The notes: a model not told the origin generated them from the sequence alone. A DNA stretch of 64,000 nt from Kitasatospora arboriphila (GCF_000717275.1 NZ_JNYV01000002.1:992001-1056000); one strand, 5' to 3'; shown: positions 25,352 through 35,235, numbered from the stretch's first letter. A program made the numbers and translations.

Positions 25352-26970
25352 CCGAATCCGCACCCGTACTCAGTGTCCGCGGTCTGCGTGTCCGATATGG
25401 TTCCGGTTCCGAGGCTGCGGTCGCCGTCGACGGGATCGACCTCGACGTCGCCAAGGGCGAGGTGGTCGCTGTCGTCGGCGAGTCGGGATCGGGCAAATCC
25501 ACCACTGCCCAGGCGATCATCGGTCTCTTGCCGGGGTCCGGGACCATCACGGCCGGCACGGTGACGTTCAACGGCAACCGCATCGACAATGCTCCCGAAC
25601 GTGCGCTGGAAAAGCTTCGGGGCGCTCACATCGGGCTCGTGCCGCAAGACCCGACGACCTCGCTCAATCCTGTGACGCGCATCGGAGACCAGGTCGCTGA
25701 AGTGCTCCGCATCCACGGGCGGGCGAATCGACGCACCGCGGCCATCGAGGCACTTCGCATTCTCACCGAAGCCGGCCTGGACAATCCCGAAATACGCATC
25801 AGGCAGTACCCGCAGGACCTGTCCGGTGGTCAACGTCAGCGCGTGCTGATCGGTATCGCGCTGGCCTGCGAGCCGGAGCTCGTCATCGCCGACGAGCCCA
25901 CCAGTGCACTCGACGTGACGGTACAGCGACGCATCCTCGACCACCTCGACGAGAGGATCGCCGCCACCGGCGCTGCAGTGTTGCTCATCACCCACGACCT
26001 CGGGGTCGCGGCCGATCGCTCCGATCGCATTGTGGTGATGCGTGAGGGTCGGATTGTGGAAACCGGCACCACAAGCCAGGTTCTCACCGACCCGCAGCAC
26101 GAGTACACCCGGAAGCTGCTCGCTGCGGCGCCCAGCATGACCGCAGGTACCGCCGTTTCGGTGCGCAAGCCACGACCGTCCTCCGACGGTCCTGCGCTGC
26201 TGACGGTGCGGAATCTGACCAAACGTTTCCGGATCGGGCGCGGCAGCTCGATCACAGCAGTCGACAACGTTTCATTCGATGTGCCTCGGGGACAGACCTT
26301 TTCATTGGTTGGTGAATCCGGGTCGGGCAAATCGACGACCGCCAGGATCGCAGCACGCCTCGAGACCGCGTCGGCGGGCACCGTCGATTTCGACGGCCAG
26401 ACGATCACCGCGCTCCGCGGCCGAGAACTCCGAGAGATGCGTCGCCGGGTCCAACTTGTCCACCAGAACCCCTACGCGTCGTTGAACCCGAAGCTCACCA
26501 TCGACAAGATCGTTGCAGAACCGTTGCAGGCGTTCGGTATCGGCACCGCTTCGCAACGACGCGAGAGGGTACGTGAACTCCTCGACCAGGTGGCTCTGGG
26601 TGAGAAGTACCTGTCCCGGCACCCGGCGCAGTTGTCCGGCGGGCAACGCCAGCGGGTGGCGATCGCGCGGGCACTGGCCCTCAATCCCGACCTCGTCGTG
26701 CTCGACGAGCCCGTGTCGGCGCTCGACGTCTCCGTGCAGGCCCAGATTCTCGACCTGCTGGCTCAGCTACAACGTGATCATTCGCTCAGCTATCTCTTCA
26801 TCTCCCATGACTTGGCGGTCGTGCGTCAGATCAGCGACCGTGTGGCTGTGATGCGACGTGGACAGATCGTGGAAACCGGGGATATCGCCACGGTTTTCGA
26901 CAATCCGTCACACGAGTACACCCAGGAGTTGCTCAACGCCATACCAGGCAAGAAGGTCACCGTTCCATGA
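25348..26970 (+). CDS. Fused double ABC ATPase, DppD-DppF type, operon A
   Basis: 540 residues carrying two complete nucleotide-binding domains. The first has Walker [10 protein letters not shown] (44-52), signature LSGGQRQR (about 158) and Walker [12 protein letters not shown]. The second has GESGSGKST near 322, LSGGQRQR near 430 and [11 protein letters not shown]. The oligopeptide-binding C-terminal extension after each domain ([25 protein letters not shown]) marks the Dpp/Opp family. The fusion of D and F in one chain resembles GsiA of glutathione importers. It ends one base before the convergent desulfurase-like gene. Confidence 0.93.
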   Translation: MTESAPVLSVRGLRVRYGSGSEAAVAVDGIDLDVAKGEVVAVVGESGSGKSTTAQAIIGLLPGSGTITAGTVTFNGNRIDNAPERALEKLRGAHIGLVPQDPTTSLNPVTRIGDQVAEVLRIHGRANRRTAAIEALRILTEAGLDNPEIRIRQYPQDLSGGQRQRVLIGIALACEPELVIADEPTSALDVTVQRRILDHLDERIAATGAAVLLITHDLGVAADRSDRIVVMREGRIVETGTTSQVLTDPQHEYTRKLLAAAPSMTAGTAVSVRKPRPSSDGPALLTVRNLTKRFRIGRGSSITAVDNVSFDVPRGQTFSLVGESGSGKSTTARIAARLETASAGTVDFDGQTITALRGRELREMRRRVQLVHQNPYASLNPKLTIDKIVAEPLQAFGIGTASQRRERVRELLDQVALGEKYLSRHPAQLSGGQRQRVAIARALALNPDLVVLDEPVSALDVSVQAQILDLLAQLQRDHSLSYLFISHDLAVVRQISDRVAVMRRGQIVETGDIATVFDNPSHEYTQELLNAIPGKKVTVP

Positions 26971-26971
26971 T

Positions 26972-28198
26972 TCAATGCGAGGTCGGATGAACCCGGCCGG
27001 CATAACGGGTCAACGCGGAGAGTAAGGCGTCCACGTCGTCCGACGTCGACCCGAGGCCGAGGCTTGCTCGTATGGCTCCGCCACCGTTGCCGAGTCGATC
27101 CAGCAAGGGGTGGGCGCAGAATCGGCCGTCGCGCACGCCGATGCCGTGTTCGGCAGAAAGATGGCGTGACACCGCGACCGCGCTGTGCCCCTCGATGACA
27201 AAGCTGACGACGCCCACCGAGTCGGTGATGTCACGAAATATTTTCAGCACCTCGACCCCGGGGATGTCGGTCAATCCCTGCCGCAGCTGGGCGGTGAGCA
27301 GTGCTTCATGTTGCTCCGCAGCATCTCCGAGCGCGGAGATCTCCTGGCAGGCTGCCGCCAGAGCGGCTGCGCCCAGGACATTGGGTGACCCACCTTCATG
27401 CCGGGCCGGCGCTGGTGACCACTCGACGGCATCGTGCGCCACATTGCGTACCGCCCCTCCGCCTGCGAGGTACGCGGGGGCCGTATCGAGCCAATCCCTG
27501 CGTCCCACCAGCACTCCGGATCCGAACGGCGCATAGATCTTGTGTCCAGAGAATGCGAGATAGTCGATGCCGTCGGCAGTCAGATCCACCCGGCGGTGTG
27601 GCACCAATTGGGCGCCGTCGACGACGATGCGGGCGCCGAACGAGTGCGCCAGATCGACGAGCCGGCGAATCGGCAGAACTTCACCCGTCACGTTGGACGC
27701 GCCCGTGACCGCCAGGAGCGCCGCGCTGGTGCGTTCGAGTTCAGCGGCAACCCGCGCGATGGTGGACTCGACTCTGTCGTAGGCTCGAACGATGTGAACA
27801 TCGTTCCACGGCAGCAGGTTCGAGTGGTGCTCGATGTCGAGAACCACCACAGCGCCGGGGACGCATCCTGCGAGCAAGTTGAGCGAGTCCGTGGTGTTCC
27901 GCGTGAAGACCAGGCACTGGTCGTCCGCGGCACCGACGAAGTCGGCAACCACTACGCGGGCCTGCTCGTACGCGTTCGTGGTGACCTGAGACGCGTAACC
28001 CGCACCCCTGTGGACGCTGGAATACGTCGGCAACAGCTCCTGGACGCGGCGCACCGCACTGCAGAGCGCAGGAGCGCTGGCTGCGTAGTCGAAGTTGATG
28101 TAACGAGTGCTCGTACCGTCTGCCAAAGGGGCCAGGAGGTCGGAACCCTCCACTGCTGCAATTGCTTTGAGCGCACGAGTACATTCTGCTGTTGTCAT
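26972..28198 (-). CDS. Class V PLP-dependent enzyme, cysteine-desulfurase (SufS)-like
   Basis: 408 residues of the class V aminotransferase fold. The N-terminal cofactor strand reads YINFDYAASAPAL, the phosphate-contact segment EHHSNLLPW is at 123-131, DGAQ at 194-197 and the PLP lysine is K220 in FSGHKIYAP. A cysteine at 361, in VRDGRFCAHP, sits where SufS carries its persulfide cysteine (RxGxxCA-P). This supports sulfur removal from cysteine or a related C-S lyase such as the EgtE type. No SufU, SufE or IscU gene is adjacent, so general Fe-S assembly is less likely. A SAM-IV riboswitch controls it on the minus strand, tying it to sulfur limitation. Confidence 0.82.
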   Translation of the reverse strand: MTTAECTRALKAIAAVEGSDLLAPLADGTSTRYINFDYAASAPALCSAVRRVQELLPTYSSVHRGAGYASQVTTNAYEQARVVVADFVGAADDQCLVFTRNTTDSLNLLAGCVPGAVVVLDIEHHSNLLPWNDVHIVRAYDRVESTIARVAAELERTSAALLAVTGASNVTGEVLPIRRLVDLAHSFGARIVVDGAQLVPHRRVDLTADGIDYLAFSGHKIYAPFGSGVLVGRRDWLDTAPAYLAGGGAVRNVAHDAVEWSPAPARHEGGSPNVLGAAALAAACQEISALGDAAEQHEALLTAQLRQGLTDIPGVEVLKIFRDITDSVGVVSFVIEGHSAVAVSRHLSAEHGIGVRDGRFCAHPLLDRLGNGGGAIRASLGLGSTSDDVDALLSALTRYAGRVHPTSH

Positions 28199-28271
28199 GA
28201 TCCATCCTCAGGTGTCCAGGACGCCAGCACGCATGGGTCTGCAGACATCACCTGCAAGAACCGGACGTGTG

Positions 28272-28386
28272 GGGTCCGCGCTTGCCGACTGAGGATTCCA
28301 GCCGGCCAGGTCATCACCCGGAGCACCCCGCCGCGGTGGAGGGTTGCCGATCAGCAAGCCGGGGCTGTGCGCTGATACTCGTGACC
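28272..28386 (-). promoter_or_regulatory. SAM-IV riboswitch before the desulfurase-like gene
   Basis: On the minus strand the closing stem is GGTCA (28386-28382) with TGACC (28313-28309). Inside are AGCCCCGGCTTGCTG, the invariant CGGCAACCCTCC, and CCGCGG, then GGGGTGCTCCGGGTGATGA. A further hairpin (CCGGCTG with CAGTCGG) leads into CAAGCGCGGACC, the 3' pseudoknot strand of the class. This matches the actinobacterial SAM-IV aptamer from end to end. Binding of S-adenosylmethionine should turn off the gene at 28198, about 74 nt downstream. Confidence 0.87.
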
Positions 28387-28596
28387 GAGACAGATGCTAA
28401 CAAACTGGGGTCTCCGCCGCCAGTGCCTACCCTCAAATCTCCTGTTCGACAACCCGATAGCCTGGTGAGAGCTTCTCGCGCCAGTTTAAGTTCGTCGAGA
28501 TTCAAAACCTCTCGGAATTGCTCGACGGGCTGGCGACGCATGTACCCTTCTGTTCATCGGTCGACCTGAAACCTACTGGTGGACATCGACCGTCGA

Positions 28597-28717
28597 GTGT
28601 CAACGAGTACCAGTGCCAAGTTCCAGCTGGCTGGTCGGCAACCCTCCACCGCGGCGGGGTGCCCTGGATAAGAGACACGGCTCCAGTCCGACAACGGACA
28701 TGGAGCAAGCGCGGGTT
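28597..28717 (+). promoter_or_regulatory. SAM-IV riboswitch before transporter operon B
   Basis: The plus-strand copy has closing stem GTGTC (28597-28601) with GACAC (28674-28678), the core CGGCAACCCTCCACCGCGG followed by CGGGGTGC, a hairpin CTCCAGTCC with GGACATGGAG (28681-28705) and the 3' strand CAAGCGCGGG. It shares the core almost base for base with the opposite copy at 28272-28386, while stems differ by compensating changes. It lies about 160 nt before the ATG at 28875. The 210 bp between the two aptamers must hold both divergent promoters; no clear -35/-10 pair stands out there. Confidence 0.87.
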
Positions 28718-28874
28718 CACACATGCGGACCCGGAGATCTCGGGAGTTTCGATGACCAGCCATACCCGGCCAGCGATGTCGGTTCTCTCTTTCTGGTGTT
28801 CCGCTCGCCGCCGTTCATGAGCGGTCACCGGAGCTCGGAAATGTCAGCCTTCCACCACACACAGGAGACCATCC

Positions 28875-30539
28875 ATGTCGCGACCACCCGGCCGTTTCAG
28901 GAATCGATTAAAAGCAGCCGTATTCATCGCTGTTTCAGTCGGACTCGTTGCGAGCGCCTGTAGCTCCGGCGGCAGCAGCGACTCGGCCACCGCGACGGGG
29001 GATCCAGTCGATGGCGGTACGCTTCGATTCGCCAGCGCCTCGGGCCCCGGTGCCTGCCTCGATCCGCACCAGAGCCCTGCGGACGTCGCCGGCTTCTACG
29101 CTCGTCCCATCCTCGATTCACTGGTTGCCCTCAATGCCGACGGCACGCTGGACCCGTGGCTGGCGACCGAATGGAGCGTTTCACCCGACCAGCTGACGTA
29201 CTCGTTCACCTTGCGCGACGATGTCACCTTCTCGAACGGGGAGAAGTTCGACGGCAACGCGGTCAAAGCCAATCTCGACCACATCGTCGACCCGGCAACC
29301 AAATCCCAACTGGCCGCGAACACCATCGCAACCTACACCGGAACCACCGTGAAGGATCCCACGCATGTGGACGTGACCTTCTCGGAACCGAACTCGGCTT
29401 TCCTGCCGTCCCTGGCGACCGCCTACCTGGGAATCGAAGCACCCTCGACCTTGACCCAGGGACCTGATGCACTGTGCACCAACATCATCGGTACCGGGCC
29501 GTTCATCAGCGAGCAGGGTTACACCCCGAACCAGGGGATCGAATACACCCGTAACGAGGACTACAACTGGGGACCGGGCAACGCCGAACACACCGGCAAG
29601 GCGCACCTGGCCGCGATCAGCATCCAGGAGATCCCCGAGGATTCCTCTCGTTACGGCGCACTGACCAGCAACCAGGTGGACGCCATCGCCAGCGTCCCGC
29701 CCGTCAACGTCTCCCAGCTCAAAGACACCCCCGGGTTCACTGTCGACACCGCCCAGGCGCCGGGCGGCAACTACAACTACTACCCGAACACCGAGGCCGG
29801 CGTTTTTGCAGACGTCAAGGTCCGCGAAGCGTTCCGCGCCGGGATCGATTGGGGCACCATCGTCAACAAGTTGTACTTCGGGGTCTTCCAGCCCGCGAAG
29901 AACACGTTGAGCCCGGCCACCGTCGGCTACAACAAGGAGAGCGAATCGGCGTACACCTTCGACGAGGCCAAAGCCAACCAACTCCTCGACGAGGCAGGCT
30001 GGACCGGACGTGACGCCGAGGGCTTCCGCACCAAGAACGGGAAGCGTCTGACCGTCGTGCATCCCTTCCTCAAGGAGTACGCCCGCGAACAGCGCGACAC
30101 CCTGCTCGAACAGGTGCAATCGTCGGCCAAGAAACTCGGCGCCGATTACCAGATCAAGAACATCACCGTCGATGACTTCTACACCGCGCTCTACACCAAC
30201 GGATACGACGTCCTCGACATCAGCTGGCAACGCGCCTCACCCGATGCACTCCGCACGCTGTCGGACTCGAGCAACATCCCACGAGACTCTTTCAACACCA
30301 ACTTCGCGCGGTACTCGAACCCGACCGTCGATGCCGACCTGAAAGCTGCACTCGCCGAGACCGATCTGGCCAAGCAATCGGCAATCTACGGACGCGCACA
30401 GCAGCAGATCGCGGACGACGCCGCAGTCTTCCCGGTGTACGTCTTCAACTACGCACTGGGCCGAAACAACAACGTGCAGGGTGTGAAGTTCGAACCGCAG
30501 GCGTTCCCAACGTTCTACGACGCCTGGGTGACGCAGTGA
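28875..30539 (+). CDS. ABC transporter solute-binding lipoprotein, family 5, operon B
   Basis: 554 residues. The signal peptide runs to the lipobox VASAC (Cys at about 31) after a basic N-terminus (RPPGRFRNRLK). Family 5 segments include PWLATEWSVSPDQLTYSFTLRDDVTF and a C-terminal FPTFYDAWV. It aligns in layout with the operon A protein but differs strongly in sequence, so the two systems probably take different ligands. It overlaps the permease start by 4 bp (GTGA). The upstream SAM-IV riboswitch marks the cargo as a sulfur source by inference. Confidence 0.9.
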   Translation: MSRPPGRFRNRLKAAVFIAVSVGLVASACSSGGSSDSATATGDPVDGGTLRFASASGPGACLDPHQSPADVAGFYARPILDSLVALNADGTLDPWLATEWSVSPDQLTYSFTLRDDVTFSNGEKFDGNAVKANLDHIVDPATKSQLAANTIATYTGTTVKDPTHVDVTFSEPNSAFLPSLATAYLGIEAPSTLTQGPDALCTNIIGTGPFISEQGYTPNQGIEYTRNEDYNWGPGNAEHTGKAHLAAISIQEIPEDSSRYGALTSNQVDAIASVPPVNVSQLKDTPGFTVDTAQAPGGNYNYYPNTEAGVFADVKVREAFRAGIDWGTIVNKLYFGVFQPAKNTLSPATVGYNKESESAYTFDEAKANQLLDEAGWTGRDAEGFRTKNGKRLTVVHPFLKEYAREQRDTLLEQVQSSAKKLGADYQIKNITVDDFYTALYTNGYDVLDISWQRASPDALRTLSDSSNIPRDSFNTNFARYSNPTVDADLKAALAETDLAKQSAIYGRAQQQIADDAAVFPVYVFNYALGRNNNVQGVKFEPQAFPTFYDAWVTQ

Positions 30540-31543
30540 CGGTGATCGAAACGGTGGCCGTCCCGACCGAGATTCCGCGCACTCGGACTCTCGGCCGGGC
30601 GGTCGCCCGCCGGTTGGGTGTCTCGTTGCTGGTGTTGTGGGGCGCAATCACCGCCACCTTCATCGTGATCCACTCCGGCAGCGGGTCGGCGATCAACGCC
30701 ATCATCGGCACCGCCCAGGTCTCCCCACAGGTGCGGGCACAGATCATCAGCGACTACAAACTCGACGACCCGATCTTGACCCAATACGGCAACTACCTCT
30801 GGCGTCTGCTGCATGGCGATCTGGGTCGGTCCTATGCCCTGCGGATGCCGGTATCCGAAGCGATCGGCCAGCAGATATGGCCCACACTGCAATTGGTGAT
30901 CGTCGCCGCGTTCCTGTCCCTGTTGACCGCTTTGGTGGTCGGTCTGGCCACCGCCAACCGCCCAGGGTGGATCCGCGGCCCGATCACGTCCCTCGAAGTG
31001 CTGACCGTGGCCGTACCCACTTTCTGGCTGGGCATCTTGCTGCTGACGATTTTCTCCTTCGAATTGGGCTGGTTCCCGTCCGTCGGCTCCGAAGGCATTT
31101 CATCGCTGGTGCTGCCCGCCATCGCGCTGGCGGCGGCTCCGGCAGCTCTGCTGTCGCAAGTTCTGCGCCACGGCGTCGAAAAGGCGCTGGACGAACCGTT
31201 TGTCGTCACTGCCCGCTCCCGTGGGGTCGGCGAGACCGTCGTATTGCTGCGCCATGTGCTCCGGCACGCAGCGATGCCGGTGATCACGCTGTGGGGCTGG
31301 ATCATCGGCGCCCTGATCAGCGGCGCTGTCGTGGTCGAGCAAGTGTTCTCGCGAGAAGGGCTCGGCCGCCTGACCATTGCTGGCGTCACCGGTAAGGACC
31401 TGCCGCTGGTGTTGGGTGTGGTCATCATCGCCGCCACGTTTTACACCATCGTCAACACCGTCATAGACGCCGCGTACGGGTGGCTCGACCCGCGCCTGCG
31501 AACCCAGGATCCCTCGTCCGCGACCGGGAAGGCCGCCCAATGA
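30536..31543 (+). CDS. ABC transporter permease, DppB type, operon B
   Basis: 335 residues from GTG 30536, overlapping the binding-protein stop (GTGA). Six spans are expected. The N-terminal ARRLGVSLLVLWGAITATFIVIH and the EAA-type loop VVTARSRGVGETVVLLRHVLRHAAMPVITLWG identify a DppB-class pore subunit. The stop overlaps the next permease ATG by 4 bp. Confidence 0.92.
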   Translation: MTVIETVAVPTEIPRTRTLGRAVARRLGVSLLVLWGAITATFIVIHSGSGSAINAIIGTAQVSPQVRAQIISDYKLDDPILTQYGNYLWRLLHGDLGRSYALRMPVSEAIGQQIWPTLQLVIVAAFLSLLTALVVGLATANRPGWIRGPITSLEVLTVAVPTFWLGILLLTIFSFELGWFPSVGSEGISSLVLPAIALAAAPAALLSQVLRHGVEKALDEPFVVTARSRGVGETVVLLRHVLRHAAMPVITLWGWIIGALISGAVVVEQVFSREGLGRLTIAGVTGKDLPLVLGVVIIAATFYTIVNTVIDAAYGWLDPRLRTQDPSSATGKAAQ

Positions 31544-32427
31544 GCACACCCACGGTATTGCCCGACCCTGCGCCGGCCGTCCGGTTCGCGTCCGGGCAGA
31601 CGGTTGTACAACGCATTCGGCGGTTGCGGCTCTCGGTGATCGGGAGCGGCATCTTCATCGCGATCAGCACCCTGGCCGCGTTCTTTCCTGCGCTGTTCAC
31701 CGACAAGGACCCCAACGCGGGTGAACCGCTGGACATGCTCCTCGCCCCCAGCGTCGAACACCTCTTCGGTACCGACCAGAACGGGCGAGACATCTACGCC
31801 CGCATCATCTACGGAGCCTGGCCGTCCCTGCTGATCGGTGTGAGCGCCACCCTGTTCGCGCTCATCGCCGGCACATTGGTGGGGGTGTTCGCAGCCCGTG
31901 GCGGACGCGCGGGCGACTGGGTCGTCTCCCGCCTGCTCGATGTGTTCCTGGCCATCCCCGGGCTGTTGCTGGTGTTTCTGATCGTCGCCGCCCGCGGTCC
32001 CGGCACCCTGACCACCATCATCGGTGTCGCCGTGGTCACGCTGCCCAGCTACGCGCGTCTCGTCCGCGGCGAAGTACTCCGGCTACGTGGCGCGGTGTTC
32101 GTCGAGGCCGCCAAAGCCCTGGGTTGGACCCAAGCAAACATCGTCGTCCGCCACATCATCCCCAACGCACTCGGTCCCGTCCTGGTCCTGGCGACCATCG
32201 GCATCGGTTCGGCCATCGGAATCGGATCCTCGCTCAGTTTCCTGGGATTGGGACCACAACCGCCGACGGCCGAATGGGGCAGCATGCTCTCTGCCAGCCG
32301 CACTTACTTCTCCGTCGCTTGGTGGCCTGCCGTCTTCCCCGGTCTCGCCATCACCCTGACAGTGCTGTCGGTGACCGTGGTCGGCCAGTACCTACAACGC
32401 CGCACCGACGGACGGACAGTGGGATGA
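31540..32427 (+). CDS. ABC transporter permease, DppC type, operon B
   Basis: 295 residues from ATG 31540 (ATGA overlap). The DppC hallmark EHLFGTDQNGRDIYARIIYGA follows the first span. The EAA-type loop reads VEAAKALGWTQANIVVRHIIPNALGPVLV, and SFLGLGPQPPTAEWGSML comes near the C-terminus. It pairs with the 30536 permease. The stop overlaps the fused ATPase start (ATGA at 32424). Confidence 0.92.
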   Translation: MSTPTVLPDPAPAVRFASGQTVVQRIRRLRLSVIGSGIFIAISTLAAFFPALFTDKDPNAGEPLDMLLAPSVEHLFGTDQNGRDIYARIIYGAWPSLLIGVSATLFALIAGTLVGVFAARGGRAGDWVVSRLLDVFLAIPGLLLVFLIVAARGPGTLTTIIGVAVVTLPSYARLVRGEVLRLRGAVFVEAAKALGWTQANIVVRHIIPNALGPVLVLATIGIGSAIGIGSSLSFLGLGPQPPTAEWGSMLSASRTYFSVAWWPAVFPGLAITLTVLSVTVVGQYLQRRTDGRTVG

Positions 32428-34106
32428 CCACCCTCACCGAACATCCTCGCCCCGATGACCCTCTGATCGACGTCCAGAATCTGCGGGTTGGATTTCCATC
32501 GGGCGCCCGCGTCATCTCCGCCGTCGATGGGATCTCCTTCACCATCGGACGAGGACAATCCGTGGCGATCGTCGGCGAAAGCGGATCCGGCAAGAGCGTC
32601 ACCGCCCGCAGCCTCGTCGGGTTGGTCGGCGAAAGAGCCCGCTTGCAGGCAGATCGACTGCGCGTCAACGGATCCGACACCCGAAAGTTCTCGCAGCGGC
32701 AATGGCGAGGTCTACGCGGCAAGCAGGTCGGATTCGTCCTGCAAGACGCCCTGACCTCGCTCGATCCCCTGCGCACCATCGGCGCCGAGATCGCCGAGGT
32801 CCTGAACACTCACCGGGTCGTGGGACGCAGCAAAGTCGACGCCCGGGTGATCGAGCTACTCGCGACGGTCGGTATCCCCGAACCACACCTGCGGGCACAC
32901 CAGTACCCCCACCAGCTCTCCGGCGGCCTACGACAACGCGCACTCATCGCTTCCGCGATCGCCGCCGACCCCGACCTGCTCATCGCCGATGAACCCACCA
33001 CCGCCCTCGACGTCACCGTCCAAGCCCAGATCCTGGAGCTCCTCGAGCAACGCAAGAGCGACGGCACCGCACTGCTTCTCATCAGCCACGACCTCGCCGT
33101 CGTGTCCCGGGTCTCGGACTACGTCCATGTCATGAAAGATGGCGTCTTCGTCGAACACGGTCCCACCCGCGAAGTGTTGAACAACCCGCAGCACCCCTAT
33201 ACCCAGCAGTTGCTCGACGCCGTCCCCGTCGCCCACGCCCGCGGCACCCGGCTCTCGAGGACGGGCGACTCCCAGATTCTTCGCCGTGCACCCATCTCCG
33301 ACGATGTGGTGTTGCGCGCCACCGATGTCACCAAACACTTTGCGTTGTCGGGTGATCGGCGGTTACGCGCCGTCGACACCGTGAGCCTGACCGTCCGCGG
33401 CGGAGAAACCCTGGGCATCGTCGGCGAATCAGGCTCCGGCAAGACCACCCTTTCCCGGCTGCTACTGAACCTGGAGACACCTGACACCGGCACGGTCGAC
33501 ATCAAGGGAAAAGCTTGGACTTCCATGTCGGACAACGATGTACGCCGGACTCGGCAGAACATCGCCGTCATCTACCAGGACCCGTTGAGTTCCTTCGACC
33601 CCCGCCACACCGTCGCCCGCATCATCGAGCAACCCCTCCTGGCCGCAGGCGGGCTCCCCCGTGCCGAACGCCGCCGGCGAGTCGCGGAAGTGCTACACCA
33701 GGTGGGCCTGAGCCCGGACCATCTCGGCCGCAGACCACGCCAACTCTCGGGTGGACAGCGCCAACGCGTTGCCATAGCCCGCGCGCTGGCCACCCGTCCC
33801 GACATCATCATCTGCGACGAACCGGTTTCCGCCCTCGACGTCTCCATCCAAGCGCAGATCCTCGACCTCCTCGCCGACCTGCAGGCCGAGCTCGGCATCG
33901 CCTACGTTTTCATCTCCCACCACCTCGGCGTCATCTACCACGTCGCTGACCGTGTGCTGGTGATGAAGGACGGGCAGGTCATCGAGACCGGCACGGTCGA
34001 GCAGATATTCACCTCCCCGGCACACGACTACACGCGCGCGCTCCTGGCAGCGATTCCCAAGCTCGAGAAACAGCGTGACAACGAGAGAGTGGGGACCGGT
34101 GCATGA
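32424..34106 (+). CDS. Fused double ABC ATPase, DppD-DppF type, operon B
   Basis: 560 residues with two nucleotide-binding domains. The first has Walker A GESGSGKS near 51, signature LSGGLRQR and Walker B LIADEPTTALD. The second has GESGSGKTT near 334, LSGGQRQR near 442 and [11 protein letters not shown]. The Dpp-type C-terminal extensions (HPYTQQLLDAVP and HDYTRALLAAIP) are present in both. It powers the operon B importer. The ATGA overlap at 34103 couples it to the sarcosine-oxidase-like gene, which shows that importer and oxidase are one transcription unit. Confidence 0.93.
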   Translation: MTTLTEHPRPDDPLIDVQNLRVGFPSGARVISAVDGISFTIGRGQSVAIVGESGSGKSVTARSLVGLVGERARLQADRLRVNGSDTRKFSQRQWRGLRGKQVGFVLQDALTSLDPLRTIGAEIAEVLNTHRVVGRSKVDARVIELLATVGIPEPHLRAHQYPHQLSGGLRQRALIASAIAADPDLLIADEPTTALDVTVQAQILELLEQRKSDGTALLLISHDLAVVSRVSDYVHVMKDGVFVEHGPTREVLNNPQHPYTQQLLDAVPVAHARGTRLSRTGDSQILRRAPISDDVVLRATDVTKHFALSGDRRLRAVDTVSLTVRGGETLGIVGESGSGKTTLSRLLLNLETPDTGTVDIKGKAWTSMSDNDVRRTRQNIAVIYQDPLSSFDPRHTVARIIEQPLLAAGGLPRAERRRRVAEVLHQVGLSPDHLGRRPRQLSGGQRQRVAIARALATRPDIIICDEPVSALDVSIQAQILDLLADLQAELGIAYVFISHHLGVIYHVADRVLVMKDGQVIETGTVEQIFTSPAHDYTRALLAAIPKLEKQRDNERVGTGA

Positions 34107-35233
34107 GCACCACACGTGTGGACACCGTCGTCGTCGGCGGCGGTGCGATGGGATCGGCCGCAGCCTGGCATCTGGCCCGCCGAGGCACCGAGACGGTGTT
34201 GCTCGAAAGGTTCACTCCCGGCCATGCCCATGGCGCGTCCCACGGGAGCTCTCGCATCTTTCGTACGTCCTATGCCGACCCCACGTACGTCGCGTTGGCG
34301 CGCGAGGCACGGCTGCAGTGGGCTGAACTCGAAGACGAATCCGGGACCACGCTGCTGACGGTCACGGGGGGAGTCGATCAGGGATTTACACCCTATCTGA
34401 TTTCAATTGCGCACACCCTTGCTGAGCTGGGTGAAAGCCATGAATGGCTCTCGCCGGACGAGGCATCGGAGCGGTGGCCGGGAATCACTTTCGCCGGCCG
34501 CTCGCTGTACTACCCGGGCAGCGGACGACTGCATGCCGACGACGCAGTGGCGGCGCTGCAGCAGACTGCCACCACCCTGGGAGCCGATGTTCGACATGAA
34601 TCGCAGGTGATATCGATCGACGTCACAGACGATGATTCCGTCACCGTGCGCACGGCCGACCACACCTACGTGGCGCGCCGGGTCGTGGTGGCCGCCGGAG
34701 CGTGGGCCGCGAAGCTCTTGCGCGGCATCGCACCCCTCCCACCGATCCGAGTGACCCAAGAGCAGCCGGCGCATTTCACCCCTCGAGACCCCACAGTCGA
34801 CTGGCCCAGCTTCGGCATACTGCATGATCCCGATGCCCCGGACGCGCCTGAATTCGGTGGGGTCTATGGACTCTCGTCGGGAGACGAGGGAGTGAAGGTC
34901 GGCTTCCACGGCGTCGGACCGGTGGTCGACCCCGACAACCGCGACTCCGCCGCTGAACCACGGCAACTCGCAGCGCTGCAGGACTACGTCCGCAAGTGGG
35001 TGCCCGGCGTCGACGCAGACGCGTTGACACCGATCAGCTGCACGTACGCCACCACGCCCGACTCCAACTTCGTGATCGACCGGATCGGGCCGGTGGTGGT
35101 CGCCGCCGGGTTCTCTGGCCACGGCTTCAAGTTCGTTCCCGCCATCGGCCGGCTCCTGGCCGATCTCACCCTCGACAAGAACGCTCCCGCATTGTTCTCG
35201 TTCCGCAGCCTCTCCCCAGACAAGGTGCACTGA
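34103..35233 (+). CDS. Sarcosine oxidase/N-methyltryptophan oxidase-like flavoprotein
   Basis: 376 residues. The Rossmann motif GGGAMGS (12-18) opens a DAO-type fold. SHGSSRIFRTSYADPTYVALA matches monomeric sarcosine oxidase and its MTOX relatives. Cys313 in ISCTYATTPDSNFVID sits where monomeric sarcosine oxidase attaches FAD covalently, and VVAAGFSGHGFKFVPAIG is the family's C-terminal FAD-contact segment. The enzyme oxidises secondary or N-methyl amines with O2, giving H2O2 and an aldehyde or imine. It lies in the SAM-IV-controlled operon, directly after the importer ATPase, so its substrate is probably the imported compound or a product of it. Confidence 0.87.
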   Translation: MSTTRVDTVVVGGGAMGSAAAWHLARRGTETVLLERFTPGHAHGASHGSSRIFRTSYADPTYVALAREARLQWAELEDESGTTLLTVTGGVDQGFTPYLISIAHTLAELGESHEWLSPDEASERWPGITFAGRSLYYPGSGRLHADDAVAALQQTATTLGADVRHESQVISIDVTDDDSVTVRTADHTYVARRVVVAAGAWAAKLLRGIAPLPPIRVTQEQPAHFTPRDPTVDWPSFGILHDPDAPDAPEFGGVYGLSSGDEGVKVGFHGVGPVVDPDNRDSAAEPRQLAALQDYVRKWVPGVDADALTPISCTYATTPDSNFVIDRIGPVVVAAGFSGHGFKFVPAIGRLLADLTLDKNAPALFSFRSLSPDKVH

Positions 35234-35235
35234 TC

